A DNA stretch of 64,000 nt from Prevotella sp. UBA2711 (GTDB lineage: Bacteria; Bacteroidota; Bacteroidia; Bacteroidales; Bacteroidaceae), in assembly GCA_002354095.1 (NCBI GenBank), contig DEKX01000019.1, positions 235,652-299,651 of the forward strand. The letters are read 5' to 3'. The notes under the pieces are model-generated. The model did not search any database. It worked only from the letters and a program-made list of their open reading frames with translations, and had not been told where the DNA came from. Shown here piece by piece: positions 8,601 to 15,367 of this stretch (its first letter is position 1; each line of letters opens with the position of its first letter). The position numbers and the translations under genes were made by a program.

Positions 8601-9997
8601 AGGCACTTAACATCAGCTTTGGTAAGGATGAGTCTTGGACAACCTACTATTCTCCTATTGATGTGAAGGAGGTTCCTGGTGTTAAAATCTTTGTGGTTAC
8701 TGGTAATAAGGATAAGACGGGACTTGACCTGATTACGGAGGAGATTAAGTTTATTCCAAGGAACGTGCCACTGCTGTTGCAGCATACTGATGCCAGTGTG
8801 ACAACCTTTACTGGTACGACGATGCCGAGCAGCACGAAGCTGGAAGGCGTGACACCTGACCAAGACCTGTTCCGTGGTACTGCATCAGACCTTGACCTGT
8901 CAACGGTTGACGGTGTGAAGTTCATTCTGCAGAATGATAAGTTCGTGCAGGCTATTGAGGGAACGCTGACGGCTAATCATTGCTACGTTCATCTCAATGC
9001 GGAGGAAGCTACCGACCTCAATATCGTAGACGACAAGATGGCTGAGATTATCATTGAGGAGGAAGGTAAGGAGTCGCCACGCTCTGGTACGGTGACAGTA
9101 TCATCGAGTGCAGATGCCAATGGATATAAGACCATTACGGTTAAGCCTACTGAGAAACTCTATGCTACGAAGGATGAAATTACGGTGCTCCGTTATTTGG
9201 CAGCAGGTGGCGCAGCCTCTCGTCGTGCCCCAGGTGTCGACAATACACCTGTTGAGGTGGAGGCACTCTCCGCACAGGCAGATCCCAGTGGTGAGACAAA
9301 ATACAGATTCAAGTACGACAGCAACTATAAGTATCAGATTGTTGTTAACTTCAAGAGTCGTGTGAATCTGTCTGACCCGAAGGTAAGCAATCCTGTTGTC
9401 ACCCTGAAGGCTGCGGATATTCAGAATCTGGAATATGACGGTCAGGAAAAGAAACCTGCTGTAGAAAGTGTGAAGTGCAATGGTAAGGTGATGGATCCTG
9501 CTAACTATACGATAAGCTACCAGAACAATGTGGATGCAGGTAAACCACGTGTCATCATTACGGGTAAGCGCTTCTTGATGGGAGCTACCCATGCGGAGTT
9601 CACTATCGAAAAGCGCGACTTCAGCACAGTAACAGTTGAGCCTATAGGCGACCAGGAATATACGGGTAGTCCTATTGAACCAGCCTTCGTCATTAAAGAC
9701 ATGGTGGGCATTCAGAATATTCTGAAGAGTACTGACTATACGGTTACTTACAAGAATAACATAGAGGTAGGAACGGCTACGATTTCCTTCCTTCCAAAGA
9801 ATAACTATAGGGGCGCAGGCAAGGAATATACTTTCAACATCGTTCCTGCTACCGCTATCAATATGATTCCTGTGGACGAGCAGGAAGGACAGTGGTTCAG
9901 CCTGACGGGTCAGCCTCTGCAGAACAAACCGACGCAGAAGGGTGTGTATATCCTGCGCAACAAGAACAAGAAGACTATCAAGGTGCGTATTAAGTAA
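2681..9997 (+). CDS. Giant secreted modular protein with BspA-type leucine-rich repeats and YDG/MBG-like repeats
   Basis: The protein has 2438 residues. A signal peptide (MKKFTLVLLSLLTLLPLGAWA) precedes BspA/LRR_5-type repeats to about residue 450, with recurrent ITIP/TIGANAF-like strands. Then a super-unit of about 500 residues repeats. It contains an ATYF/TTYY module (starting near 465, 963, 1467 and 1976) and ladders of 70-90-residue YDG/MBG-like modules with YDGTEK.P, YTxSYxNNI.AG and ITGKRK motifs. The C-terminus (QWFSLTGQPLQ..KGVYIL) resembles short Prevotella T9SS-type tails. It is likely exported and surface-attached or released, for adhesion or glycan and protein binding. An eight-G run lies at 4243-4250. 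Early modules are more AT-rich than the last, which suggests stepwise duplication or acquisition. Confidence 0.85.
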   Translation: MKKFTLVLLSLLTLLPLGAWAEVGTTRIIGGVVYVYDTSNSTALVNMVDPSVSSAEIPAEITVQIGGEDQVFKVTSFLNNALKSCTSLKSLTIGENIGSIPTGLFKDCSALQTLTIKKTSMLSGLNINFTQSALNAELCIISGGLRYYHHGAWNASGNYFSVGDGSRGYGYDAVTRDGDELAVLEKVCNIPVTTIADNAFYNTASGCSIFIPKSITTISSLSFVANKLTRFRVASDNAKYKAPDDGDGVLFDKEVYQTLISFPTQKSNTYSIPEGVVTIGAEAFNNHVNLRSVTIPTTVKTISQSAFQYAGKNTTLSVTFNEGQLTTIERSAFQESGVTAISLPSGVKTIAGSTFYNCANLQSVSLPSSLTSIGDAAFAQCKNLATLNFPSTLGSNLTIGANAFYECKLSTSITLPEKVTTIGSNAFNCSNSFRSSSFQLVNLYLPRTATFSSAITNSFVNVYRKVDIAFEDNYATYFSTMDLDVQSGLKAYTITGVDGTALTLTPLPYIPKGKAVLLEKEGGATLSEYYRMPSNATIESGNNITYNTDLFRGSYNPTKLDNISGDKYILSGGKFVKILQGTLPAFRCYLVVDNAEIDAPADYYTFNKDDGNSYVYKEEGAYIKKNVNIGSASLSAPANNKITLTVTPKTGFYAYKSDITVTRNVKAVAGRAPSRDNSTIALTPAVANADPSGVTTYTFDHVANTTYEVIVNFHKQNNFSDNNIARDIVFDATEFVYDGTEKRPTVTAVKFGGNVVAPENYTISYTNNINAGSGTITVTGKRKFVNTYSKTFNIAQREMSGVSISEITNKTFTGEAIEPAVEVSEKVTISGEEVNLIQPEDYKIVYSNNIHPGTAKVTVKSKKRNYIDASLSKEFIIAAKELNNESVVFTPIPDQKRDGGNEIKPDVEIRFGDVILKSGTDYNLVYTDNTTTGTAKVTATFCGDYSGSASTNFKIVESISQRALNVSFEGENRWATYFWDEYLAKPDELRVFAISGHDGTTLTLQELTTMIPKNVPVLLYRTGDTRTGFIANTMPAETTLETGITPAKDLFFGSKSSISDISTYPGTKFVLVNDQFVQTTGGALPANRCYLNFGSEELAGINTITIKTGVGSDDFIYLVDGSESNVGGSAVKSAISEGKITLTVTPNTECFVEASDIKVTRSMSAVKGRAQAVDAPEAESGDVAVTAVNDSADPSGVTQYTFPADANSKYQVVINFHKRLSFADNKPSITFKSGNLVYNGQEQKPEIDNVTFKGQTLRSEDYEIVGYEDNIYPGGSKIFIRGKRKYTGQNQGEFNISQRDLNNVAVAAIPDQIYTGEPIVPEITVTDIVNGIDILNRKEGYPDYKVTIGNNTNVGTATVSIDVPQNKINYTGNKSGITFKILPKDLSLEENKPTIAAIADQAYDGTEKTPKLEIKDGTRALLLGTDYEVSYANNIDAGIATATITFKGNYTGTAEKTFGIVDPGYDRNVTVNFDSKNEWTTYYSAENLTLTNELKAYVVTGMNAKTVNVKEVNFIPRNVPILLNRVSGDKKEFAVKTCSGERLDVAIESQIDNELFNGTAEDMDITTVRGIKFVLINGEFKQVVEGTLKQQRCYLVVPELPEGVTSLAINKASDAVIYLEEGSETTANIGTAVASKPANGIVTLTVRPKVGYYINGVEDITVVRNANAGKARAQQVDDGKVMVTAGSISDNADYSTTYWFTYPYETDCQYQLTVNFHKSVKLQTERPKISVKAGTYVYDGTAKKPELSSVTLTDGTQLKPGTDFLVVGYEDNINAGTGKVKINGIRKYTDEYTGGEFSISQRDINLVKVKAIADQIYTGAALKPFVEVTDIVKINNTDEDILNNVPGKPDYEVEYLENINVGEAKVNIIAKSVNYTGIKTGATFKIVPKDLSVEANKPTIAAIADQYYTGLPVEPALDIKDGALQLEAGKDYTVKYSNNVIEGEGTAKADITFIGNYKGTAQATFSIVFKEETKALNISFGKDESWTTYYSPIDVKEVPGVKIFVVTGNKDKTGLDLITEEIKFIPRNVPLLLQHTDASVTTFTGTTMPSSTKLEGVTPDQDLFRGTASDLDLSTVDGVKFILQNDKFVQAIEGTLTANHCYVHLNAEEATDLNIVDDKMAEIIIEEEGKESPRSGTVTVSSSADANGYKTITVKPTEKLYATKDEITVLRYLAAGGAASRRAPGVDNTPVEVEALSAQADPSGETKYRFKYDSNYKYQIVVNFKSRVNLSDPKVSNPVVTLKAADIQNLEYDGQEKKPAVESVKCNGKVMDPANYTISYQNNVDAGKPRVIITGKRFLMGATHAEFTIEKRDFSTVTVEPIGDQEYTGSPIEPAFVIKDMVGIQNILKSTDYTVTYKNNIEVGTATISFLPKNNYRGAGKEYTFNIVPATAINMIPVDEQEGQWFSLTGQPLQNKPTQKGVYILRNKNKKTIKVRIK

Positions 9998-10018
9998 GGG
10001 TAGCCCTTTCTAACAAAA

Positions 10019-10073
10019 ACCGACAGAATGGCGTACGCGAGCGCCATTTTGTCGGTTTTCGTGTGCTGGGCAC
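10019..10073 (+). repeat. 55-bp double-hairpin intergenic repeat, copy 2
   Basis: It is 51/55 identical to 2408-2462, and the substitutions largely preserve the hairpins. It lies 21 nt after the stop of the giant gene and ends in a T-rich run, so it can serve as that gene's terminator. Confidence 0.85.
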
Positions 10074-10105
10074 AGTCTTTGTCCGTCTATTAGTAAATAA
10101 AATTA

Positions 10106-10110
10106 GGAGG
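10106..10110 (+). promoter_or_regulatory. Strong Shine-Dalgarno of clpB
   Basis: GGAGG within AATTAGGAGGAC lies 8 nt before the ATG at 10119. It is unusually strong for this window, where most genes lack a clear Shine-Dalgarno, and it fixes the start. Confidence 0.7.
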
Positions 10111-10118
10111 ACAAGATT

Positions 10119-12626
10119 ATGACATTAGACAAATTCACAATCAAGGCGCAGGAGGCAGTCCAGGAGGCTGTCAACACAGCGCAACGAAATGGTCAGCAGA
10201 CCATAGAACCTACCCATTTGCTTGCCGGTGTCATGGCGAAAGCCAAGGACGTTGTCAACTTTCTGTTTCAGAAACTCGGCGTCAACGGTCAGCAAATAGA
10301 GATGCTTCTGCAACAGGAGTTGCAGCATTTGCCTCGCGTTCAGGGTGGCGAACCTTATCTCTCGAGTGATGCCAATAAGGTGTTGCTGAAAGCGCAAGAC
10401 TATGCCCAGAAGATGGGCGATGAGTTCGTCAGCGTAGAGCCCATACTGCTTGCCCTGTTGACAGAGGGCGCGACAGCAGGTCGCATCATGAAGGATGCCG
10501 GTATCACGGAGAAAGACCTGCGTGCTGCTATCCAGGAATTGCGTCAGGGGCAGAAAGTGCAGTCGCAGTCAGCCGATGACAACTATCAGAGTCTGGAGAA
10601 ATATGCCAAGAATCTGGTTGACCTTGCCCGTCAGGGAAAACTCGACCCAGTCATCGGCCGAGATGATGAGATTCGGCGTGTACTGCAGATACTGTCTCGC
10701 CGTACGAAGAACAACCCTATCTTAATAGGTGAACCGGGTACGGGTAAGACGGCTATCGTTGAAGGACTGGCTCAGCGTATTGTCCGCGGTGACGTGCCGG
10801 AGAACCTGAAGGACAAACAGCTTTATTCGCTGGATATGGGTGCGCTGGTAGCTGGAGCGAAGTATAAGGGCGAGTTCGAAGAGCGACTGAAGAGTGTCAT
10901 CAACGAGGTGACCAAGAGCGAAGGACGTATCATTCTTTTCATTGATGAGATTCATACGCTGGTCGGTGCCGGTGGTGGCGAAGGTGCCATGGATGCCGCC
11001 AATATTCTGAAACCTGCCCTTGCTCGTGGCGAATTGCGCTCTATTGGTGCTACTACGCTGAACGAGTATCAGAAGTATTTCGAGAAAGATAAGGCCTTGG
11101 AGCGTCGATTCCAGACGGTGATGGTGGATGAACCTGACGAACTCTCGGCAATTTCCATTCTGCGTGGACTGAAGGAGCGTTACGAGAATCACCATAAAGT
11201 GCGTATTCAGGATGATGCCTGTATTGCCGCAGTGCAACTTTCTGAACGCTATATCTCTGAGCGATTCCTGCCTGATAAGGCTATCGACCTGATGGATGAG
11301 GCTGCTGCCAAACTGCGTATGGAGCGTGACTCCGTGCCAGAGGAACTGGATGAGATTACACGTCGATTGGCTCAGTTGGAAATCGAACGCGAAGCCATCA
11401 AGCGTGAGGGCGATGAGCCCAAGATAGCCCAGCTCGACAAGGATATAGCCGAACTGCGAGAACAAGAGCAGCAATATCGTGCCAAGTGGGAAGGGGAGCG
11501 CCAACTGGTGAACAAGATTCAGCAGGACAAGCAGGAGATGGAAAGTCTGAAATATGAAGCTGAGCGTGCTGAACGCGAAGGTGATTACGGTAAGGTTGCA
11601 GAGATCCGCTATTCGAAGCTCAAGGCGCTTGAGGATGATATCAAGAGCATACAGGCTCAGTTGGCTTCTGCACAGGACGGCAATGCGATGGTACGTGAGG
11701 AAGTGACCGCCGACGATATTGCCGAGGTGGTCAGCCGTTGGACGGGTATCCCAGTAACACGTATGATGCAGAGCGAGCGCGAGAAGTTGCTCCATCTGGA
11801 AGAAGAACTCCATAAGCGTGTTATCGGTCAGGATGAGGCTATCGTTGCCGTCAGCGATGCCGTTCGCCGTAGCCGTGCAGGGTTGCAAGACCCCAAACGA
11901 CCTATCGCCTCGTTTATCTTCCTCGGTACTACGGGTGTCGGTAAGACGGAACTTGCCAAGGCATTGGCAGAATACCTGTTCAATGACGAGACAATGATGA
12001 CGCGTATAGATATGTCGGAATATCAGGAGAAGCATACCGTTTCCCGTCTGATCGGTGCACCTCCGGGCTACGTTGGTTATGATGAGGGTGGACAGTTGAC
12101 GGAGGCGGTTCGCCGCAAGCCTTACTCGGTTGTTCTTTTCGATGAAATCGAGAAGGCACACCCCGATGTCTTCAACATCCTGTTGCAGGTATTGGACGAT
12201 GGGCGACTGACGGATAATAAAGGACGTACGGCTAACTTCAAGAACACCATCATCATCATGACGTCGAATGCCACACGTGAACAGCTTCGCATGACGATGC
12301 GTCCTGAGTTCTTGAACCGTATTGACGAGATTATCACCTTCCAGCAGTTGACGCAGGAGCAGATAGCCGATGTGGTTCGCCTGCAGATGAAACGTCTGAC
12401 GGATATGTTGGAACCTCAGGGTATTGAGCTTCAGATAACGGATGCCGCTGTGAAATATCTGGCTCAGGAGGGTTACGACCCCGACTTCGGAGCCCGTCCT
12501 GTGAAGCGAGCCATCCAGCATTTGGTCCTCAACGACTTGTCGCGTAAAATATTGGCTGACGAGGTAGACCGCTCAAAGCCGATCATTATCGACGAGTTTG
12601 GCGAAGGATTAGTATTCAGGAACTAA
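10119..12626 (+). CDS. clpB: ATP-dependent chaperone ClpB
   Basis: ClpB is a cytoplasmic hexameric AAA+ disaggregase that works with DnaK. The order is an N-terminal Clp_N double repeat (1-150), NBD1 with Walker A GEPGTGKT (204-211), a long coiled-coil middle domain (about 400-525), NBD2 with Walker A GTTGVGKT (about 605-612), and a ClpB D2-small domain. The length, 835 residues, is slightly below the usual 855-865. The shortfall sits in NBD2: only ten residues separate the TSN motif (about 716) from RPEFLNRID, where E. coli ClpB has about thirty. The frame is intact through this point. The gene appears monocistronic, with a terminator-like repeat downstream. Confidence 0.96.
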   Translation: MTLDKFTIKAQEAVQEAVNTAQRNGQQTIEPTHLLAGVMAKAKDVVNFLFQKLGVNGQQIEMLLQQELQHLPRVQGGEPYLSSDANKVLLKAQDYAQKMGDEFVSVEPILLALLTEGATAGRIMKDAGITEKDLRAAIQELRQGQKVQSQSADDNYQSLEKYAKNLVDLARQGKLDPVIGRDDEIRRVLQILSRRTKNNPILIGEPGTGKTAIVEGLAQRIVRGDVPENLKDKQLYSLDMGALVAGAKYKGEFEERLKSVINEVTKSEGRIILFIDEIHTLVGAGGGEGAMDAANILKPALARGELRSIGATTLNEYQKYFEKDKALERRFQTVMVDEPDELSAISILRGLKERYENHHKVRIQDDACIAAVQLSERYISERFLPDKAIDLMDEAAAKLRMERDSVPEELDEITRRLAQLEIEREAIKREGDEPKIAQLDKDIAELREQEQQYRAKWEGERQLVNKIQQDKQEMESLKYEAERAEREGDYGKVAEIRYSKLKALEDDIKSIQAQLASAQDGNAMVREEVTADDIAEVVSRWTGIPVTRMMQSEREKLLHLEEELHKRVIGQDEAIVAVSDAVRRSRAGLQDPKRPIASFIFLGTTGVGKTELAKALAEYLFNDETMMTRIDMSEYQEKHTVSRLIGAPPGYVGYDEGGQLTEAVRRKPYSVVLFDEIEKAHPDVFNILLQVLDDGRLTDNKGRTANFKNTIIIMTSNATREQLRMTMRPEFLNRIDEIITFQQLTQEQIADVVRLQMKRLTDMLEPQGIELQITDAAVKYLAQEGYDPDFGARPVKRAIQHLVLNDLSRKILADEVDRSKPIIIDEFGEGLVFRN

Positions 12627-12632
12627 ATTTTT

Positions 12633-12697
12633 TTGGAGTGCACTCGAAAATATTTTCCAGTGCACTCCAATTTTTTTTTGAGTGCACTCCAAAAAAT
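12633..12697. repeat. GTGCACTCC palindromic repeat, copy 1 (terminator-like)
   Basis: Arms TTGGAGTGCACTCGAAAA and CAGTGCACTCCAA flank a short spacer and lead into nine T. A third arm, GAGTGCACTCCAAAAAA, follows. The layout recurs at 38441-38502. It lies between convergent genes and can terminate clpB and, on the other strand, the lipoprotein gene. Confidence 0.8.
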
Positions 12698-12698
12698 G

Positions 12699-13355
12699 TT
12701 ACAGAGCCGGTTGATCGGTAGACTCCTCTGTTGTATCGTCAGACTGGTCGGTAAAGAAGTCCTGCTGAACAGAGAGGGTAGTGTGGTTGCCGTCCGAATC
12801 GGTCATAATGATCTGGGCATTGCGCTTGGCATCTGTGGAGTTGGCTGCCACCGTGACGGTGAGACTCTTGGAGGTCTCGCTCTTCCATGTCAGTTTTATC
12901 CAGTCTTCTTCTCCCTTAGTGAATACTACGGGTGGGGCGAAATCCTCCAAAGTGACAGTTCGTGATCCGCCCTTGGCACCAAAATCCATTTGCAATTCAA
13001 AATATACAGGTGTCTTCTGGGTGATGTCCAGTAGGAGCTGATTGCCGTTCTGAGCCTTCAGAATAACTTGGTGCTGGCGCTCATCACTCTCTGTGTTCTC
13101 CTCTACCGAAACTTTGACGACCCACTGGTTGTCCTCATTGGTGGAGTATGTCACCGTCACCCACGAGGGTTGAGTGCTGACAAGAGAGAGGTCATCAGTG
13201 GCATCGGCAAAGTCCTTGAGCGTATATTCCTTGTCTTCGCCCAATGCCGTGACATCCATTTTTACGTTGAATGTCTCTCCGCTTTTGTCAGAACCGCACG
13301 ATACCCATGAGCAGCAGGCCAGCAACATGAGTAGTATGGTGTATAGCTGTTTCAT
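12699..13355 (-). CDS. BACON-like lipoprotein
   Basis: This 218-residue exported lipoprotein has a hydrophobic signal ending in WVSC (lipobox Cys20). Two beta-rich repeats follow, each with a WVTV- or WIKL-type strand, then a D..R.A.I/V....G....L.V.Q pattern (SDERQHQVILKAQNG and TDAKRNAQIIMTDSDG). That pattern is typical of BACON domains, which act as carbohydrate- or mucin-binding modules or spacers at the Bacteroidota surface. Its start overlaps the stop of the upstream M6 protease (ATGA), so it is probably the last gene of that operon. No catalytic motif is seen. Confidence 0.72.
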   Translation of the reverse strand: MKQLYTILLMLLACCSWVSCGSDKSGETFNVKMDVTALGEDKEYTLKDFADATDDLSLVSTQPSWVTVTYSTNEDNQWVVKVSVEENTESDERQHQVILKAQNGNQLLLDITQKTPVYFELQMDFGAKGGSRTVTLEDFAPPVVFTKGEEDWIKLTWKSETSKSLTVTVAANSTDAKRNAQIIMTDSDGNHTTLSVQQDFFTDQSDDTTEESTDQPAL

Positions 13356-15367
13356 CGTATAACTATTTTCTTGCCTTTAAGAATATAAATACCTTTGTTG
13401 GGATAGAGCACGCGGCGTCCGTTGAGGTCGTAGTATTCTGCCCCCGTGCTATCTGTTTTTATCTTACGAATAGCAGTAGTGTTTCCATCGTTTGTCATAT
13501 CCAGTCGTGATGCTGTGGCGGCAGACTTCGGAAGGGCAAGCCATGCCTTGTGTCCTTCGATGTCAAAGGCAGCACCGTTGGCTGCGCCCCAATACCAGCT
13601 ATATACCTCTTCGTTGGAAGTGTCAGAATGGCCTAATGCCAACTTGTAGAACAGGTAGTCTGTCCCGTAGATGTCCGTTGAGCAGTCCTCGTCATAGCCA
13701 TTCAGCAGATTGTCGCCAGTATATGACTCGCCCTCGCTCACCTCTGTAATAGTAACGGTGGATGGCAGGGAAGTGTCCTCGCGAGTCAGGATGACGGGGG
13801 TGTTGGCGGGCAGGATGCTGTTTCTCAGCGTCTGGTCAACAATCTTCTCACAGACAAGCTTGCCGTCGTCCGAGAGCTTTGTCACAACACTGGCTGTAAC
13901 ACCGGTAGGCAGGCGGAAGTTCTTGGTGCTGTGGAAGAAGGTAGCCTTGTTGAGCAGTTCGGCGAAGTGAATGCTGTTCTCTCCGAAGACGAAAGAGGCC
14001 AGTCCGTCAGTGACAGATATATTGGTCAGCGACTTGTTCATCAGGAACTCGCCCTGGCTGTTCTTATGAAAGAGAGTTGAGGCAGGCGATGACGTATTAG
14101 TCAATTCGTTGTTGCTAAGATAGGGGTACGCCCAACCGCTGGACGCAGAGGTACTGGCGTTTGCGTTGGCAGGGATGATGGTGTACGCATTTGATTCTGT
14201 GTATGAGGTGCCATTCTGGTCCACAAACGCAGGATGATTAGGACCTACGTATTTATTCAACCAGGCATCATTATCGAAGTCAATATGGAAAATGACGATA
14301 CCGCTACCGGGCAATCCGGCATCCCAGTCTTTCTGCTGGCGGTTCTCCACCACGTAGAACTCGTTCTCATAGGCGTCGTTGCGGATGAGATAGGCTACGG
14401 GCTTGTCGCTGAGGGCAGGCATGTCCGTGACCGTTGTCCCTTCACTGAGCTCAGTAAACGGGAGCCATCCCATGAGCCAGCGTTCGTGGGCAGAATAGCT
14501 GCAGGGGATATAGCCGTTGCCGTTATAGTTGCCATAGTCCATCAGGTCCCACTGCTTTACGTATGATGTGCTGCTGAAATAGAAGTCGGGAAAGCCGAAG
14601 CAATGGCTGAATTCATGACAGAGAGTTCCGAAACTGGCATACGTACTTCCTGATTCTGGCACGGCGCAGTAGCAATCAACACTGTAGGTCTTGTCGCCAT
14701 AGGTGACAGTGCGAGGCTCGCAGTAGTCGCTCGAATCATCCTCTGTTGACTTGTTCAGATGGTCGCTGAGCCACCATTGGTGTGCCCAGATGGAGTTGGA
14801 ACCTCCCCCGTCGTTCATGCCTTTTCCTGCAAAGACAATCAGTAGCTGATTGACGTAGCCATCGTCATCCCAGTCGTAGAGGCTCCAGTTGATGTCACGC
14901 TCCGTGAGGATGTCCATGATGTCGTTGACCAGATATTGCGAATTCTCATCATCATTGGCTGTGCTGGCGTATCGGGCTACCCCCTCTGTGAGTTGCACAT
15001 ACTGCAAGTCGAAGGTCAGGTCAAACGTTCCATAGCTCTGGGCGTAGAAATAGTCGCGCACAGAACCTTTGTAGGGCTTTTCCTGATAGTTTTTGGTATT
15101 CATGATATTGTCCCATTTCGTCATCGTGGCAGTCTCGTCGCCCTCAAAGCTTAAGTCTGCAAACGATACGAGCACGGTCAGTTGGTGACGCTCGCCCGTA
15201 TAGAAATCACCGCCCAATTGTCGGTTCTGCGCTGAACGAAGCGTCATCCCATGCTGGCTGCGTGGCGTGCCGCGTCGGCACCCTTGCCGCTGTACTTCCT
15301 GTTGGGCTGCTGCTGACAGGGTGAGAAGCAACAGCATGAGGGTTACTATATTTTTCAAACCTTTCAT
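13352..15367 (-). CDS. Secreted M6 family metalloprotease (671 aa)
   Basis: A signal peptide (to about residue 21, SAAAQ) precedes an M6/immune-inhibitor-A-type peptidase domain. The zinc motif is HEFSHCFGFPD, with ligands His251 and His255, catalytic Glu252 and Asp261 as the likely third ligand. A WDLMDYGNYNG Met-turn-like segment follows. After a beta-rich region the protein ends in YDLNGRRV..NKGIYILKGKK, a tail shared with the neighbouring protease and the giant protein and resembling short T9SS sorting tails. It probably digests extracellular protein. The start overlaps the upstream M6 gene by 4 nt, indicating a duplicated, co-expressed pair. Confidence 0.9.
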   Translation of the reverse strand: MKGLKNIVTLMLLLLTLSAAAQQEVQRQGCRRGTPRSQHGMTLRSAQNRQLGGDFYTGERHQLTVLVSFADLSFEGDETATMTKWDNIMNTKNYQEKPYKGSVRDYFYAQSYGTFDLTFDLQYVQLTEGVARYASTANDDENSQYLVNDIMDILTERDINWSLYDWDDDGYVNQLLIVFAGKGMNDGGGSNSIWAHQWWLSDHLNKSTEDDSSDYCEPRTVTYGDKTYSVDCYCAVPESGSTYASFGTLCHEFSHCFGFPDFYFSSTSYVKQWDLMDYGNYNGNGYIPCSYSAHERWLMGWLPFTELSEGTTVTDMPALSDKPVAYLIRNDAYENEFYVVENRQQKDWDAGLPGSGIVIFHIDFDNDAWLNKYVGPNHPAFVDQNGTSYTESNAYTIIPANANASTSASSGWAYPYLSNNELTNTSSPASTLFHKNSQGEFLMNKSLTNISVTDGLASFVFGENSIHFAELLNKATFFHSTKNFRLPTGVTASVVTKLSDDGKLVCEKIVDQTLRNSILPANTPVILTREDTSLPSTVTITEVSEGESYTGDNLLNGYDEDCSTDIYGTDYLFYKLALGHSDTSNEEVYSWYWGAANGAAFDIEGHKAWLALPKSAATASRLDMTNDGNTTAIRKIKTDSTGAEYYDLNGRRVLYPNKGIYILKGKKIVIR

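Noticed and set aside
10722..12521. 599-codon open frame antisense to clpB
   Set aside because: It lies wholly within clpB, whose motifs are certain; the antisense product has no domain or start signal.
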